From: Candidatus Nitrotoga sp. 1052
Lineage (GTDB): Bacteria > Pseudomonadota > Gammaproteobacteria > Burkholderiales > Gallionellaceae
Assembly: GCF_927312905.1 (NCBI RefSeq)
Contig: NZ_CAKMHQ010000010.1
Span: 1-64,000 of the forward strand
Direction: 5' to 3'
DNA: 64,000 bases
Part shown: positions 29,409 through 39,767 of the stretch, piece after piece
Layout: each line of letters begins with the position of its first letter
Position numbering within the stretch: the first letter of the stretch is position 1
The notes under the pieces: generated by a model
What the model saw: the letters and a program-made list of their open reading frames with translations, nothing else
The model's database searches: none
What the model was told of the DNA's origin: nothing
Made by a program: the position numbers and the translations under genes

Positions 29409-29640
29409 TTAAAGCATGAGCAAGCTGGGTATTGCTTCGCTGATGGTATCGATAAGTGCAAAATTATGCTTGATCGAATTAAGCATTCGCAGTGATGCCG
29501 TGTTTTGCATGGGGACGAGCTGCTCATTCAGCATCTGGATAAGCGTACCGTTTGGATGTACCAGTTTTAAGTATGTGGCACCGAATTTTCCCGCCGCCAG
29601 TAATGCATTACGTACCAGACATTTTTTATTTGATATTAAT
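29409..29640 (-). pseudogene. Possible C-terminal gene fragment, unknown family
   Basis: On the minus strand a frame without a start codon reads CLVRNALLAAGKFGATYLKL, then VHPNGTLIQMLNEQLVPMQN, ending in ALIDTISEAIPSLLML and a stop at 29411-29409. The composition looks like real protein, but no start exists because stops lie just upstream at about 29640. It may be the tail of a lost gene. The family is not recognised. Confidence 0.25.
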
Positions 29641-29650
29641 TATTATTTTG
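29632..29650 (+). promoter_or_regulatory. Possible Fur-type box before the TonB-dependent receptor
   Basis: TGATATTAATTATTATTTT agrees at about two thirds of positions with the GATAATGATAATCATTATC consensus and lies 12 bases before the receptor start. Iron repression is expected for such receptors. The match is imperfect in an AT-rich stretch. Confidence 0.3.
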
Positions 29651-29661
29651 GAAAGGCAATA

Positions 29662-32130
29662 ATGTATACACATAACCGCAAATGTATTACTACCTTGGCG
29701 CGAAAACATGCTGGCATCCAAACTCGATGCAACCATCGCCAAACTAAGCTCGCCATCGCAATGAATAGCGCGTTAATCTGCTTTGGAGTAGCCACTATTA
29801 GTTTATCGGGTGCTGCAGTTGCGCAGTCAAACATTGTTGCCAGCACTGCCGTGCAGACATACAACGTTTCCGCGGGTTCGTTGAAAACTGCACTTATTCT
29901 TTTTGTAAAACAGGCAGGCGTTAAAGTCTTCGCTGATCCTGCCGTACTCAGCGAAAAAACGACACAAGGACTCCAGGGAAATTACACTGCTCAGGATGGA
30001 CTGAACCACTTGCTTGTCGGTAGTGGCCTGCAAGCAGTGCCTCAGGATAAGGGGTATCTTGTCCAGAAATTACAGATAGCTCAATCAGACATTGGTCAAA
30101 CGGAAAAAGAATCAACGCTGCCAACGATTACGGTGTCGGCAAAAAGTAGCTCTGGATACACCGTACCAAAAATCTCCACTGCAACCAAGACCAATACTCC
30201 TTTAATTGACGTTCCGCAGTCTGTTTCGGTTGTTACGCAGGAAGCGATCAAGGATCAGAACGTTCAGAGCATGTCCGACGCGGTGCGCTATGTTCCGGGT
30301 ATGGGTATTTCTCAAGGGGAAGGTAACCGCGATGCCCTGGTTTTTCGCGGTAATCGCTCCACAGGAGACTTTTTCGTTGACGGCATACGCGACGACGTCC
30401 AGTATTATCGCGACATTTACAACATAGAAAGGGTCGAAGTTTTGAAAGGCCCCAATGGAATGATTTTTGGTCGGGGCGGTTCCGGTGGGGTAATTAACCG
30501 GGTTCAGAAAGAGGCGGACTGGATTCCGGTCCGGGAAATCAATGCCCAGATTGGTTCATGGAATGCAAAACGTGTTGCTCTCGACGTTGGCCAGGGCATG
30601 AACGAAGTTTCCGCAGTCCGGCTGAATGCCATGTATGAAGATTCGGGGAGCTTCCGTGACGGCGTAAATTTGAAGAGATATGGAATTAACCCGACCGTTA
30701 CGATCCTGCCTTCGGACAAGACCAAGGTGGTGTTGAATGTGGAGTATTTCAAGGATGAGCGTACAGCTGACCGCGGTATCCCTTCCTATCAGGGGAAGCC
30801 ATTTATCACCAACCGGTCAACCTTTTTTGGTGATCCTGAACGCAGCAATTCGGACACCGAGCTAAAGGCAGCCAATGCGCTGATCGAGCACAAGTTTGAT
30901 AACCAGGTACTGCTCCGCAACCGTACACGTTATGCTACGCAAGACAAATTTTACATGAACGTGTTCCCATCAGGTGCGGTCAATGCTGCGGGAACCCAAG
31001 TGGCGGTTGGCGCATATACTGATACGACCAATCGAGACAATTTCTTCAACCAGACGGACCTGTTGTATACCTTGAATGCAGGAAATATGAAACACGATCT
31101 GGTGGCTGGCCTTGAATTGGGCCACCAGTCAACGGATAATGTTCGCGCTACTGGACTTTTTAATGGAACTGCCACTTCAGTTAATGTTCCCGTTACCAAT
31201 CCCATTACCCATGCTCCGATCACATTCACGAATCGGCCAGCAGATGCGAATAACAATAGTACCTTAAAACAAATATCGGTTTATGTACAAGACCAGATTA
31301 CCCTCATGCCTAAATTACAGGCGATTCTAGGCTTGCGCCACGATTCGTACGATGTGGATTTTCGCAAGAATAATGCAACTCCTCCTCAAGATTTAAACAG
31401 TAAGGATAATTTCTGGTCCCCAAGAGCCGGCCTGGTTTACAAGCCAGTCGATAACGTATCCATTTATGGCAGCTATAGTCTGGCGTATGTGCCCAGATCC
31501 GGGGAACAGCTTACTTCGCTTACGGTGACCACTGCGACACTGGAACCGGAGAAATTTAAGAATATTGAAGTCGGGGCTAAGTGGGATATACATCCAAACC
31601 TGGCTTTGACCAGTGCCCTGTTTCAGCTGGATCGTACCAACGTGATTGTCCCCGATCCGAATAATGCAGCCGCCTCTATTTTAGCCGATGGCCAGCGGAA
31701 CAAGGGTTTTGAATTGGGTCTGGCCGGCCGGATTACCCCGGCCTGGAGCGTGATGGGGGGATACACCTACCAGGATGGGACCATCACCAGCACGCAATCT
31801 TCTACCATTAAGGCAGGTTCCGTTTTAGCAGAACTTCCAAAAAATACTTTTTCGCTGTGGAATCGGTATGACTTCAATGCAATGTGGGGTGCCGGGCTGG
31901 GTGTGATCAGCCGTGACAAGATGTACACGTCTACAGACAATACTGTTTACTTGCCGGGCTTCATTCGGGTGGATGCGGCAGTGTATGCCAAGATTGATAA
32001 AAATCTGCGGGCCCAGTTGAATATCGAAAACCTGTTTGATACTAATTATTACTCTTCCGCCCACAATAACAACAATATCTCACCAGGTTCACCATTAGCT
32101 GCAAGGGTGTCACTGATAGCTAATTTCTAG
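29662..32130 (+). CDS. TonB-dependent siderophore receptor with STN signalling domain
   Basis: Outer-membrane receptor that imports ferric siderophore with TonB energy. ATG 29662 has GGAAAGG upstream. The frame is open to 29416, but that part is not family-like. The signal region ends at GAAVAQS (about residue 54 of 822). The STN (secretin/TonB N-terminal) domain follows, from VQTYNVSAGSLKTALILFVK to AVPQDKGYLVQ. Then come a plug domain (IDVPQSVSVVTQEAIKDQNV, GRGGSGGVINRVQK) and a 22-strand barrel ending in IENLFDTNYYSS and a terminal Phe. STN receptors usually pair with FecI/FecR-type sigma and anti-sigma genes. None is adjacent. Confidence 0.93.
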   Translation: MYTHNRKCITTLARKHAGIQTRCNHRQTKLAIAMNSALICFGVATISLSGAAVAQSNIVASTAVQTYNVSAGSLKTALILFVKQAGVKVFADPAVLSEKTTQGLQGNYTAQDGLNHLLVGSGLQAVPQDKGYLVQKLQIAQSDIGQTEKESTLPTITVSAKSSSGYTVPKISTATKTNTPLIDVPQSVSVVTQEAIKDQNVQSMSDAVRYVPGMGISQGEGNRDALVFRGNRSTGDFFVDGIRDDVQYYRDIYNIERVEVLKGPNGMIFGRGGSGGVINRVQKEADWIPVREINAQIGSWNAKRVALDVGQGMNEVSAVRLNAMYEDSGSFRDGVNLKRYGINPTVTILPSDKTKVVLNVEYFKDERTADRGIPSYQGKPFITNRSTFFGDPERSNSDTELKAANALIEHKFDNQVLLRNRTRYATQDKFYMNVFPSGAVNAAGTQVAVGAYTDTTNRDNFFNQTDLLYTLNAGNMKHDLVAGLELGHQSTDNVRATGLFNGTATSVNVPVTNPITHAPITFTNRPADANNNSTLKQISVYVQDQITLMPKLQAILGLRHDSYDVDFRKNNATPPQDLNSKDNFWSPRAGLVYKPVDNVSIYGSYSLAYVPRSGEQLTSLTVTTATLEPEKFKNIEVGAKWDIHPNLALTSALFQLDRTNVIVPDPNNAAASILADGQRNKGFELGLAGRITPAWSVMGGYTYQDGTITSTQSSTIKAGSVLAELPKNTFSLWNRYDFNAMWGAGLGVISRDKMYTSTDNTVYLPGFIRVDAAVYAKIDKNLRAQLNIENLFDTNYYSSAHNNNNISPGSPLAARVSLIANF

Positions 32131-32160
32131 ATTTGCCAGGTAAATAAAACATGTGTCAGT

Positions 32161-32186
32161 CCCCGCCGAACAGGCGGGGCGCTTTT
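32161..32186 (+). terminator. Terminator of the TonB-dependent receptor gene
   Basis: CCCCGCC and GGCGGGG form a perfect seven-pair stem around GAACA, followed by CGCTTTTAT. It lies 31 bases after the receptor stop. The T run is short. Confidence 0.65.
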
Positions 32187-32329
32187 ATAATTGAGAGGAT
32201 TTTTTCCTCATTCTGACTTTCTTCAGAGACTCACTATTGCCGAACGACATCAATATCGACCACTTCTGCATGCGAAGAGATGGTTATAAGCGCGATCGTC
32301 AACAGGTTTCATGATTTCTTCTCGTCAGG

Positions 32330-34708
32330 TTACTTGATAATTGACCTGCTCGTGCGCAATCGTAGCGCATTCCCAATCACCGATACCGAGCTGAAGCTCA
32401 TCGCCAGCGCAGCAATCATGGGAGACAACAGCCACCCTGTCAGCGGGTACAAAATACCGGCGGCAATGGGTATGCCCATCGCGTTATAGAAAAAGGCAAA
32501 CATCAGGTTCTGCTTCATATTGCTCACCGTGGCATCTGACAGAGCACGCGCCACCGCGATGCCGCGCAAGTCTCCCTTGATCAAGGTGACCTGGGCGCTG
32601 TTCATCGCCACATCGGTGCCCGTGCCCATCGCGATACCGATATCCGCCTTTGCAAGTGCCGGGGCATCATTGATGCCGTCGCCCGCCATGGCCACCACAC
32701 GTCCTTCTTTTTGAAGTTGCTCCACCAGCATCAGCTTGTCGGCTGGCTTGACCCCGCCATGCACTTCGGTAATCCCTAACCGGGTGCCGATTGCCTTGGC
32801 GGTGGTCAGCCCGTCGCCTGTGGCCATGATGATGCGCAGTCCGGAGGCTTTGAGTGCCGTTAGCGCCTCCAGGGTACTGTTCTTGATCGGATCAGATACT
32901 GCGAGCAGTCCCGCAAGCTGACCATCAATTGCAAGGTGCATCACGCTGGCGCCTTCTGTACGCAGGGCTTCGGCCTGCGGAACCATGCCGTCTACCAGCA
33001 CACCGATCTGCTGCATCATGGCGGTATTGCCGAGGGCGAGTTGGTGCCCCGCAACCTGTCCCCGCACGCCGATACCCGAAATTGATTCAAAGGTATCGGG
33101 CTTGTCCAGCGTCATTCCACTCTCACGGGCTGCGCGCACAATGGCATCAGCCAGCGGGTGCTCACTGCCTTGGTCCAGACTCGCGGCCAGACGCAGCACC
33201 TCGTCAGCGCCAAAGCCCTGTGCCGGGATCGCCCGGTCGAATGCAGGTCGGCCTTCGGTCAGCGTGCCGGTTTTGTCGACGATCAGAGTGTCGATCTTGC
33301 GCAGGTTCTCGATTGCAGCCGCGTCCCGGAACAGCACGCCCTGCGTCGCGCCTCGCCCAGTGGCCACCATGATCGACATCGGCGTGGCCAAGCCCAAGGC
33401 GCAAGGACAGGCAATGATCAGAACCGACACGGCATTGATCAAGCCGTATACCCAGCGCGGCTCGGGCCCGAACAGCCCCCAGCCGAAGAAAGTAAGCAGT
33501 GCAACCGTCACCACCGAGACCACGAAATAGCCTGCCACCACGTCGGCCATACGCTGCATCGGGGCCCGGGAGCGCTGGGCTTGAGCGACCATCTGGACGA
33601 TTTGCGCCAGCATGGTGCCCGATCCGACGCGCTCGGACCGCATCACCAGCGCTCCATTGGTGTTGAGTGTTGCGCCGGTTACCTTGTCGCCCACACGCTT
33701 GGTCACGGGTAGCGGTTCGCCGGTGAGCATGGACTCGTCGACCGCGCTACTGCCTTCGATCACTACGCCATCAACGGGTACTTTCTCACCAGGACGAATG
33801 CGCAAAATATCCCCCACATGCACATGCGTCAGCTGTATGTCTTCCTCGGTCCCATCGGCGCGGATACGGCGAGCGGTCTTGGGTGCCAGGCCGAGCAGGG
33901 ATTTGATCGCGGCAGACGTCTGCGAGCGGGCTTTCAGTTCCAGAACCTGGCCCAGCAGAGTCAGAGAGATGATCACGGCTGCCGCTTCGAAGTAAACCGC
34001 CACGCGGCCCATTGAGACGAACGAGGCCGGAAATGCCTGGGGCGCAATTGTGGCCACCACGCTGTAGACGAAGGCTGCACCAGTCCCCAAGCCTATCAGC
34101 GTCCACATGTTCGGGCTGCGATTGACCACTGACTGCCATCCGCGCAAGAAAAACGGCCAGCCCGCCCACAGCGCAATGGGCATCGTCAGCACCATTTCGA
34201 CCCAGCTTTGGGTAGCCATATCCATCCACTGTAGCCGATGGCCGAACATGGCCAGCACAAAGACGATGCCTGTCAGCGGCAGCGTCCACCAGAACCGTCG
34301 CTGGAAGTCGCGCAGCTCAGGGTTGTCATCCTCGTCGAGACTGGGCAACTCAGGTTCCAACGCCATGCCGCATTTGGGGCAACTGCCCGGATGATCCTGA
34401 CGCACCTCAGGATGCATCGGGCAGGTGTAAATCATGCCCGCTGCGGCCGGCAGGTCTTGTTGCGGGGGCGACTTGGGTTCGAGGAAGTGGCCAGGGTTCG
34501 CACTGAACTTGATTTTGCAATGCGGGCTGCAGAAGTAGTAGAGTTGGCCTTCGTGCTGATATCGATGTTCAGATTGCTCTGTGACGGACATGCCACAAAC
34601 CGGGTCTTTCAGGGGTTGATGTTCAGCTGGCATGGCAGTGTTCCCGTTGTTTGCAAGTTCGTGATGAGTGTGTTCGGGCGGATGCGCCGGGTGCGTGTGA
34701 GGGTTCAT
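32330..34708 (-). CDS. copA: Copper-type heavy-metal P1B ATPase with YHS domain
   Basis: Inner-membrane ATPase exporting Cu(I)/Ag(I) or supplying copper to periplasmic enzymes. A His-rich N-terminus ([16 protein letters not shown]) is followed by a YHS domain ([20 protein letters not shown]) and a heavy-metal-binding domain ([18 protein letters not shown]). Eight membrane helices carry TGEPLPV, the metal site ACPCALGLA, the phosphorylation site [15 protein letters not shown] and [11 protein letters not shown]. There is no classical GMTCxxC domain. I chose ATG 34708 (AGGAG ten bases upstream) over TTG 34717. No CueR-like regulator is adjacent. The metal assignment is by the CPC motif. Confidence 0.92.
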   Translation of the reverse strand: MNPHTHPAHPPEHTHHELANNGNTAMPAEHQPLKDPVCGMSVTEQSEHRYQHEGQLYYFCSPHCKIKFSANPGHFLEPKSPPQQDLPAAAGMIYTCPMHPEVRQDHPGSCPKCGMALEPELPSLDEDDNPELRDFQRRFWWTLPLTGIVFVLAMFGHRLQWMDMATQSWVEMVLTMPIALWAGWPFFLRGWQSVVNRSPNMWTLIGLGTGAAFVYSVVATIAPQAFPASFVSMGRVAVYFEAAAVIISLTLLGQVLELKARSQTSAAIKSLLGLAPKTARRIRADGTEEDIQLTHVHVGDILRIRPGEKVPVDGVVIEGSSAVDESMLTGEPLPVTKRVGDKVTGATLNTNGALVMRSERVGSGTMLAQIVQMVAQAQRSRAPMQRMADVVAGYFVVSVVTVALLTFFGWGLFGPEPRWVYGLINAVSVLIIACPCALGLATPMSIMVATGRGATQGVLFRDAAAIENLRKIDTLIVDKTGTLTEGRPAFDRAIPAQGFGADEVLRLAASLDQGSEHPLADAIVRAARESGMTLDKPDTFESISGIGVRGQVAGHQLALGNTAMMQQIGVLVDGMVPQAEALRTEGASVMHLAIDGQLAGLLAVSDPIKNSTLEALTALKASGLRIIMATGDGLTTAKAIGTRLGITEVHGGVKPADKLMLVEQLQKEGRVVAMAGDGINDAPALAKADIGIAMGTGTDVAMNSAQVTLIKGDLRGIAVARALSDATVSNMKQNLMFAFFYNAMGIPIAAGILYPLTGWLLSPMIAALAMSFSSVSVIGNALRLRTSRSIIK

Positions 34709-34741
34709 ATCGGTCAAGCTCCTAAATTTGGCTTTTATTAT

Positions 34742-34843
34742 AGGGCACTTCTAAAAATCAAATTTTGCGAGCAGCCGCTTTGCGTCTTGCCTGCTTACCC
34801 CGTTTCGTCACAATACGGCGTTACTCGAAAAAATATCGCTTAC
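34742..34843 (-). mobile_element. MITE-like element, copy 3 (truncated)
   Basis: Begins AGGGCACTTCTAAAAATCAA and matches copy 1 in reverse through GAGCAGCCGCTTTGCG, TTGCCTGCTTACCCCGTTTC and TACTCGAAAAAATATCGC. It then stops abruptly near 34843, with the other end missing. It lies 33 bases upstream of the copA start, so it could affect copA expression. Confidence 0.7.
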
Positions 34844-34916
34844 ACAACCTCATGCTGGCGGCCAGACGCCCGAAGTTCGTCCGCAGTGAGCGCAAAGTAA
34901 CATAATGGGCAGTAGC

Positions 34917-35054
34917 ATGACACCTCAACTAGCTTTCTGGATGCCCGCGCACAATACTGTTCAAAGGGTATCGCAGGCCGGGATGGCGGAACGGCTGGGG
35001 CGAATGAATTGGCAGCTTGCTAACCTGCGGGATGATCTGACTGGCGAGGTGTAA
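34917..35054 (+). CDS. Small ORF or gene fragment, 45 residues
   Basis: ATG 34917 opens MTPQLAFWMPAHNTVQRVSQ and continues AGMAERLGRMNWQLANLRDD to a stop at 35052. There is no ribosome site. The basic/Leu-rich end looks like a helical DNA-binding or coiled tail and may be a remnant. No other gene is seen between copA and hsdM. Confidence 0.25.
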   Translation: MTPQLAFWMPAHNTVQRVSQAGMAERLGRMNWQLANLRDDLTGEV

Positions 35055-35248
35055 ATTTGTTTCGCAAAATTAGGGTTTCTGGCCGTTCGTTATGACGATT
35101 CGATCCCTCGTCTTTGTCCAATATTGTCCATGTGGTAAAGTAACTGCCATCCGTGCTTGGCACGGCAAACCCAAGAAACAAGCCCATAAATCTTTCCGGC
35201 CGCAATCATCCGCTGTGAACTGATGAACGAAGCGGAGCGAAAGCGATA

Positions 35249-37552
35249 ATGGACCAAGCAACTCATAACAAGATCGTCTCTTTCATCTGGGGCATCGCCG
35301 ACGATGTGCTTCGCGACCTTTTCCGGCGGGGTAAGTACCCCGATGTAATCCTGCCCATGTTCGTCATTCGGCGCATGGATGCGGTGCTTGAACCGACCAA
35401 ACAGGCGGTGCTCGACACCAAGAAAATGCTCGACGAGGCGCGCATCACAGAGCAGCGCGCTGCGCTTGCCGCTGCTGCGGGGCAATCCTTCTACAACACC
35501 TCGCGCTTTACCTTGCGCGATCTGAAGTCGCGTGGAAGCCAGCAGCAGTTGCTCGCAGATTTCGAAGACTATCTCAACGGCTTCTCGCCCAACGTCCAGG
35601 ACATACTGGAGAACTTCAAATTCCGCAACCAGCTCACTACACTCTCCAAGGCAGACGCGCTTGGCACGCTGATCAACAAATTTCTTGATCCCGAAATCGA
35701 CCTTTCGCCTGCGGGCATCGACAACCATTCAATGGGCACTGTCTTCGAAGAACTGGTCCGCAAATTCAACGAGGACAACAATGAGGAGGCGGGCGAGCAC
35801 TGGACGCCGCGCGACGCAGTTCGGCTGATGGCAAACCTCGTGTTCCAGCCGATCGAGGCAGAGCTTAAATCCGGCACCTATCTGCTCTATGACTGTGCTT
35901 GCGGCACCGGCGGCATGCTCACCGTGGCAGAGGAAACGCTCATGGCAATCGCCGCGAAGCGCGACCAGCAGATCTCCACACTCCTCTACGGTCAGGAAAT
36001 AAACCCCGAGACCTACGCCGTCTGCAAGGCGGACATGCTAATCAAAGGCGAGGGCGAGAGCGCCGACCACATCGTCGGCGGCGCGGAATGGTCCACGCTT
36101 GCGCATGACGCTTTCCCGGCGCAAGAGTTCGATTTCATGCTCGCCAACCCGCCCTACGGCAAGGGCTGGAAGAAAGACCTCGAAGCAATGGGCGGCAAAG
36201 ACGGTATGCGCGATCCGCGTTTCAAGGTGGTGCATCAGGGCGAGGAACTCTCACTCGTCACCCGCTCCAGCGATGGCCAGATGCTCTTCCTCGCCAACAT
36301 GGCGTCGAAGATGAACCACCGCTCTGCGCTGGGCAGCCGTATTGCCGAGGTACATAACGGCAGCTCACTGTTCACCGGCGACGCAGGGCAGGGCGAGAGC
36401 AACATCCGCCGCTGGCTCATCGAGAACGACTGGCTTGAAGCCATCGTCGCGCTGCCGCTCAACCTTTTCTACAACACCGGCATCGCTACTTACGTCTGGG
36501 TACTGTCGAATAGAAAGCCCGCACATCGCAAGGGCCGGGTGCAGCTCATCGACGCAAGCCAGTGGTTCAAACCGCTGCGCAAGAACCTTGGCAAGAAAAA
36601 CTGTGAGCTATCACCCGACGATATCGAACGTATTAGCCGCACCTTCCTCGATTTCAAGGAAATGCCCGAGTCGAAGATATTCCCCAACGCCGCCTTCGGT
36701 TACTGGAAGGTCACGGTCGAGCGACCGCTACGCCTGCATAGCCAACTCTCGCTCAAAACTATCGAGACGCTGCGTTTTGCCTCCGGCGACGAAGACTTGC
36801 GCGCTGCACTCTTTGATGAGTTCGGCGACGACATCTTCACCCATTTCGCCAAGGTTTCCGCCGCGCTAGAAACGCGCCTTGCCGACTGGGGTAGCGATGA
36901 GGACGAGGGCGACGAAGAAGAAGGCGGCAGCGCCAAGAAGGGCCTGCCCGAGAAGAAGAAAAAGAAACTGCTCGATGCCAAGACCTGGGAGCGCGACGCC
37001 CGGCTCGTCGAAATGGCGATGGCATTGCGTGAAGCGCTGGGCAACAAGCTCTTTGAGGACCACAACATCTTCCGAGATCGCATAGACGCCGCGCTCAAGA
37101 AGGCGGGCATCAAGCTCCCCGCAGCCGACCTTAAGCAGATACTGAAGGCTGTGAGCTGGCGTGTCGAGACAGCGCCGCCGGTCATCGCCAAGGTACATAA
37201 ACCCGGCAAGACCAAGGCCGACCCGCTGAATGGCCTGTACGAGGCGACTGTGGATGGCAAGGCCATGATTGTCGAATACGAGCCCGACTCCGACTTGCGC
37301 GACACCGAGCAGGTGCCATTGCTGGAAGAAGGCGGCATCGAAGCCTTCATCCGCCGTGAAGTGCTGCCCTACACGCCTGATGCGTGGATCAAGCAGGACG
37401 CCACCAAAATCGGCTACGAGGTGAGCTTCACCCGCCACTTCTATAAGCCGCAGCCGCTACGCACGCTGGAAGAAATTCGCGCCGATATTCTGGCCGTGGA
37501 GAAAGAGGCGGAAGGTCTGCTGAGTGAAATTGTTGGAGGAGACTCACAGTGA
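35249..37552 (+). CDS. hsdM: Type I restriction-modification system DNA methyltransferase subunit
   Basis: N6-adenine methyltransferase subunit of a type I R-M complex. The N-terminal HsdM helical domain (about residues 5-150, DDVLRDLFRRGKYPDVILP) precedes the N6_Mtase domain. That has GEHWTPRDAVRLM, SAM motif I DCACGTGGML (about 213-222) and catalytic motif IV NPPYGKGW. A charged low-complexity stretch (DEDEGDEEEGGSAKK, then EKKKKK) near residue 550 precedes a C-terminal extension. At 767 residues it is longer than classical HsdM (about 520). It opens an operon and overlaps the next gene by four bases. Confidence 0.95.
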   Translation: MDQATHNKIVSFIWGIADDVLRDLFRRGKYPDVILPMFVIRRMDAVLEPTKQAVLDTKKMLDEARITEQRAALAAAAGQSFYNTSRFTLRDLKSRGSQQQLLADFEDYLNGFSPNVQDILENFKFRNQLTTLSKADALGTLINKFLDPEIDLSPAGIDNHSMGTVFEELVRKFNEDNNEEAGEHWTPRDAVRLMANLVFQPIEAELKSGTYLLYDCACGTGGMLTVAEETLMAIAAKRDQQISTLLYGQEINPETYAVCKADMLIKGEGESADHIVGGAEWSTLAHDAFPAQEFDFMLANPPYGKGWKKDLEAMGGKDGMRDPRFKVVHQGEELSLVTRSSDGQMLFLANMASKMNHRSALGSRIAEVHNGSSLFTGDAGQGESNIRRWLIENDWLEAIVALPLNLFYNTGIATYVWVLSNRKPAHRKGRVQLIDASQWFKPLRKNLGKKNCELSPDDIERISRTFLDFKEMPESKIFPNAAFGYWKVTVERPLRLHSQLSLKTIETLRFASGDEDLRAALFDEFGDDIFTHFAKVSAALETRLADWGSDEDEGDEEEGGSAKKGLPEKKKKKLLDAKTWERDARLVEMAMALREALGNKLFEDHNIFRDRIDAALKKAGIKLPAADLKQILKAVSWRVETAPPVIAKVHKPGKTKADPLNGLYEATVDGKAMIVEYEPDSDLRDTEQVPLLEEGGIEAFIRREVLPYTPDAWIKQDATKIGYEVSFTRHFYKPQPLRTLEEIRADILAVEKEAEGLLSEIVGGDSQ

Positions 37553-38352
37553 ATGCTGTAACCACTTTCCCAGAAGGTCAGATTGAGGCTCTTGCGCGAT
37601 TGCTCGGCGAATGCGGATCGGGTACAGACATCTCTCGCGTTCTGAGTGATCGTGGTCTAGTAGATGCATCGGGTGAGTCCACGAAGTGGCGCCGTCTGTA
37701 TAGGGTGTTTCTTGAATCCCAGAGGCAATATCACTGTGCGAATCGCGTACTCGACTTCATACAATCTTTTTTGATCCCCGCTCGCTTCGTTGGGCGGAGC
37801 GCGGAGTTCGAAGCGCATCGACAGGAGCTCAATATGATCCTGTCCTTTTCCGGTCTTGAATATGGCAGTGATGGGAAGTTCCGGCAACATGAAGCAGTAC
37901 AAACACTTGATGAAGCCGAGAGGCGTGTTCGAACCATCCGTGCCAAGTTCCAAGGCAGGAGTATGCACCACGAGGTGTTGAAATACTGTCGATCCGAGCT
38001 ACTCCAGGACAACTACTTTCACGCAGTTTTTGAAGCCAGCAAGGGGCTCGCTCAGCGAATTCGCGACCTATCTGGGATTCAGAGTGACGGTGCTGCACTG
38101 GTTGACCGGGTCTTTTCGATTGAGCGACCCGTCCTCGCCATCAATACGTTGCAAACTGAAACAGAAAAGACGGAGCACAAAGGCTTCGCGGCACTGCTAA
38201 AAGGATGCTTCGGAGCCGTTCGAAATCCCCTCGCGCACGAACCGAAGATTCTATGGGATGGTGAAGACGATGCTGCGGATTATCTTTCGCTGATCTCTCT
38301 TCTGCACCGGAAGCTGGATTGCTGTACGCCAACAAAGTTGGAGCCCAGATGA
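37549..38352 (+). CDS. TIGR02391 (Ymh-like) family protein in the R-M operon
   Basis: 267-residue cytoplasmic protein, uncharacterised family often met beside type I R-M genes. The C-terminal half (about 135-255) is the recognisable part: YFHAVFEASKGLAQRIRDLS, then KGFAALLKGCFGAVRNPLAH. The RNPLAHE segment is an R-x4-H pattern like that of HEPN-fold proteins, so an RNase or accessory toxin role is possible but unproven. It overlaps hsdM and hsdS by four bases each (ATGA), so it is fully embedded in the operon and probably translated with the R-M subunits. Confidence 0.75.
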   Translation: MNAVTTFPEGQIEALARLLGECGSGTDISRVLSDRGLVDASGESTKWRRLYRVFLESQRQYHCANRVLDFIQSFLIPARFVGRSAEFEAHRQELNMILSFSGLEYGSDGKFRQHEAVQTLDEAERRVRTIRAKFQGRSMHHEVLKYCRSELLQDNYFHAVFEASKGLAQRIRDLSGIQSDGAALVDRVFSIERPVLAINTLQTETEKTEHKGFAALLKGCFGAVRNPLAHEPKILWDGEDDAADYLSLISLLHRKLDCCTPTKLEPR

Positions 38353-39767
38353 TCTCCGACCTTAAACCGTATTTGGAATACAAGGATTCGGGTTTGCCTT
38401 GGTTGGGGCGGGTGCCGGGGCATTGGGATGTACTCCCACATCGTGCTTTGTTTGAAGAAGTAAAAGAGCGCGAGCAACCGAACGAACAAATGCTTTCCGT
38501 GACAATTACACGCGGAATAATCAAGCAGCGGGATTTGCTGGCGGGTAGTTCGAAGAAAGACAGTTCAAAATTGGACAAGTCGGCATACAAGCTGGTTTGT
38601 CCGGGCGATATTGCCTACAACAAAATGCGGGCTTGGCAGGGCGCTATTGGCGTGTCGGCTCTACGCGGCATCATCAGCCCTGCTTATGTCGTGCAGCGTT
38701 TGCGAGATGCGCATAACCCGCGCTATTTCCACCACCTGTTCCGCACACCGGGTTTTGCCAAGGAGGCTGAGAGCTGGTCTTACGGCATCACTTCGGACAT
38801 GTGGAGCCTGCGCCCCGAGCATTTCAAAGCCATCTATTCGCCACTTCCTCCTGACGAAGAACAAGCCGTCATCGTACGTTTCCTCGACCACGCCACACAT
38901 CGGCTGGACAAGGCGATATGGGCCAAGCGCAAGACCATCGCGCTGTTAAATGAACAGAAGCAGGCCATCATCCACCGCGCCGCCACGCGCGGTCTTGATT
39001 CCGATGTGCCGCTCAAGGATTCCGGTATTCCCTGGCTGGGGCAGATTCCGGCGCATTGGAAGGTGATGCCGCTAAAACGAACATGCAGCCTAGTTCGTGA
39101 CGGCACGCATCTACCGCCAGCTCGGACGATGACAGGTTACCCTCTGCTGAGCGTGAGAAACATGATGGGTGGTCGCCTTGTTCGAAGGGCGGATGACAGC
39201 TTCATCTCGAAGGCAGATTTCGAGCAGCTGAACTCTTCGTTCGTCGTGCGACCAAATGATGTGTTGATGGCGATCGTAGGTGCGACGCTCGGGAAAGTTG
39301 CGGTCGTAGATGACATCGGTCCTTTTCAGATCCAGCGCAGCGTGTCGATTCTCCGGCCGCGCTCTGAACTCATGTCGCACGCATTCTTGGTGACGTTCCT
39401 TCGAAGCCCAAGATTGCAGCAGCACCTGTGGCAATCAGTGGCGTTCTCCGCTCAACCTGGGATTTACCTTGGTTTTGTGGCCAACATTCCCGTGCCAGTG
39501 CCGCCGACCATCGCCGAGCAAGTTTCCATTTGCGATAGTCTGCAACGAGAACTCTCGCCGATTGACACTGCAATTTCTCGCATCGAACGCGAGATCGAAC
39601 TCTTGCGCGAATACCGAACCCGCCTGATCGCCGATGTGGTCACCGGCAAGCTCGACGTGCGCAAGGCCGCTGCGCGTCTGCCGGAGTTAGAGTGCGCACC
39701 AGCCGATGAGCCTGTTCTTGCGGAGATGGAAGAAGCAGGCGATGAATTGGCGGAGGACAATGCGTAA
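38349..39767 (+). CDS. hsdS: Type I restriction-modification specificity subunit
   Basis: DNA-recognition subunit with two target recognition domains (TRDs). Each half starts with the repeated family block: LEYKDSGLPWLGRVPGHWDV near residue 10 and LKDSGIPWLGQIPAHWKVMP near 220. Each ends in a conserved helix (LNEQKQAIIHRAATRG and LREYRTRLIADVVTGKLDVR). I chose ATG 38349 because GGAG is five bases upstream and it overlaps the preceding stop as ATGA. A start at 38319 would give a 34-base overlap. The 472-residue length is normal. The stop TAA shares its last A with the darT ATG. Confidence 0.94.
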   Translation: MISDLKPYLEYKDSGLPWLGRVPGHWDVLPHRALFEEVKEREQPNEQMLSVTITRGIIKQRDLLAGSSKKDSSKLDKSAYKLVCPGDIAYNKMRAWQGAIGVSALRGIISPAYVVQRLRDAHNPRYFHHLFRTPGFAKEAESWSYGITSDMWSLRPEHFKAIYSPLPPDEEQAVIVRFLDHATHRLDKAIWAKRKTIALLNEQKQAIIHRAATRGLDSDVPLKDSGIPWLGQIPAHWKVMPLKRTCSLVRDGTHLPPARTMTGYPLLSVRNMMGGRLVRRADDSFISKADFEQLNSSFVVRPNDVLMAIVGATLGKVAVVDDIGPFQIQRSVSILRPRSELMSHAFLVTFLRSPRLQQHLWQSVAFSAQPGIYLGFVANIPVPVPPTIAEQVSICDSLQRELSPIDTAISRIEREIELLREYRTRLIADVVTGKLDVRKAAARLPELECAPADEPVLAEMEEAGDELAEDNA

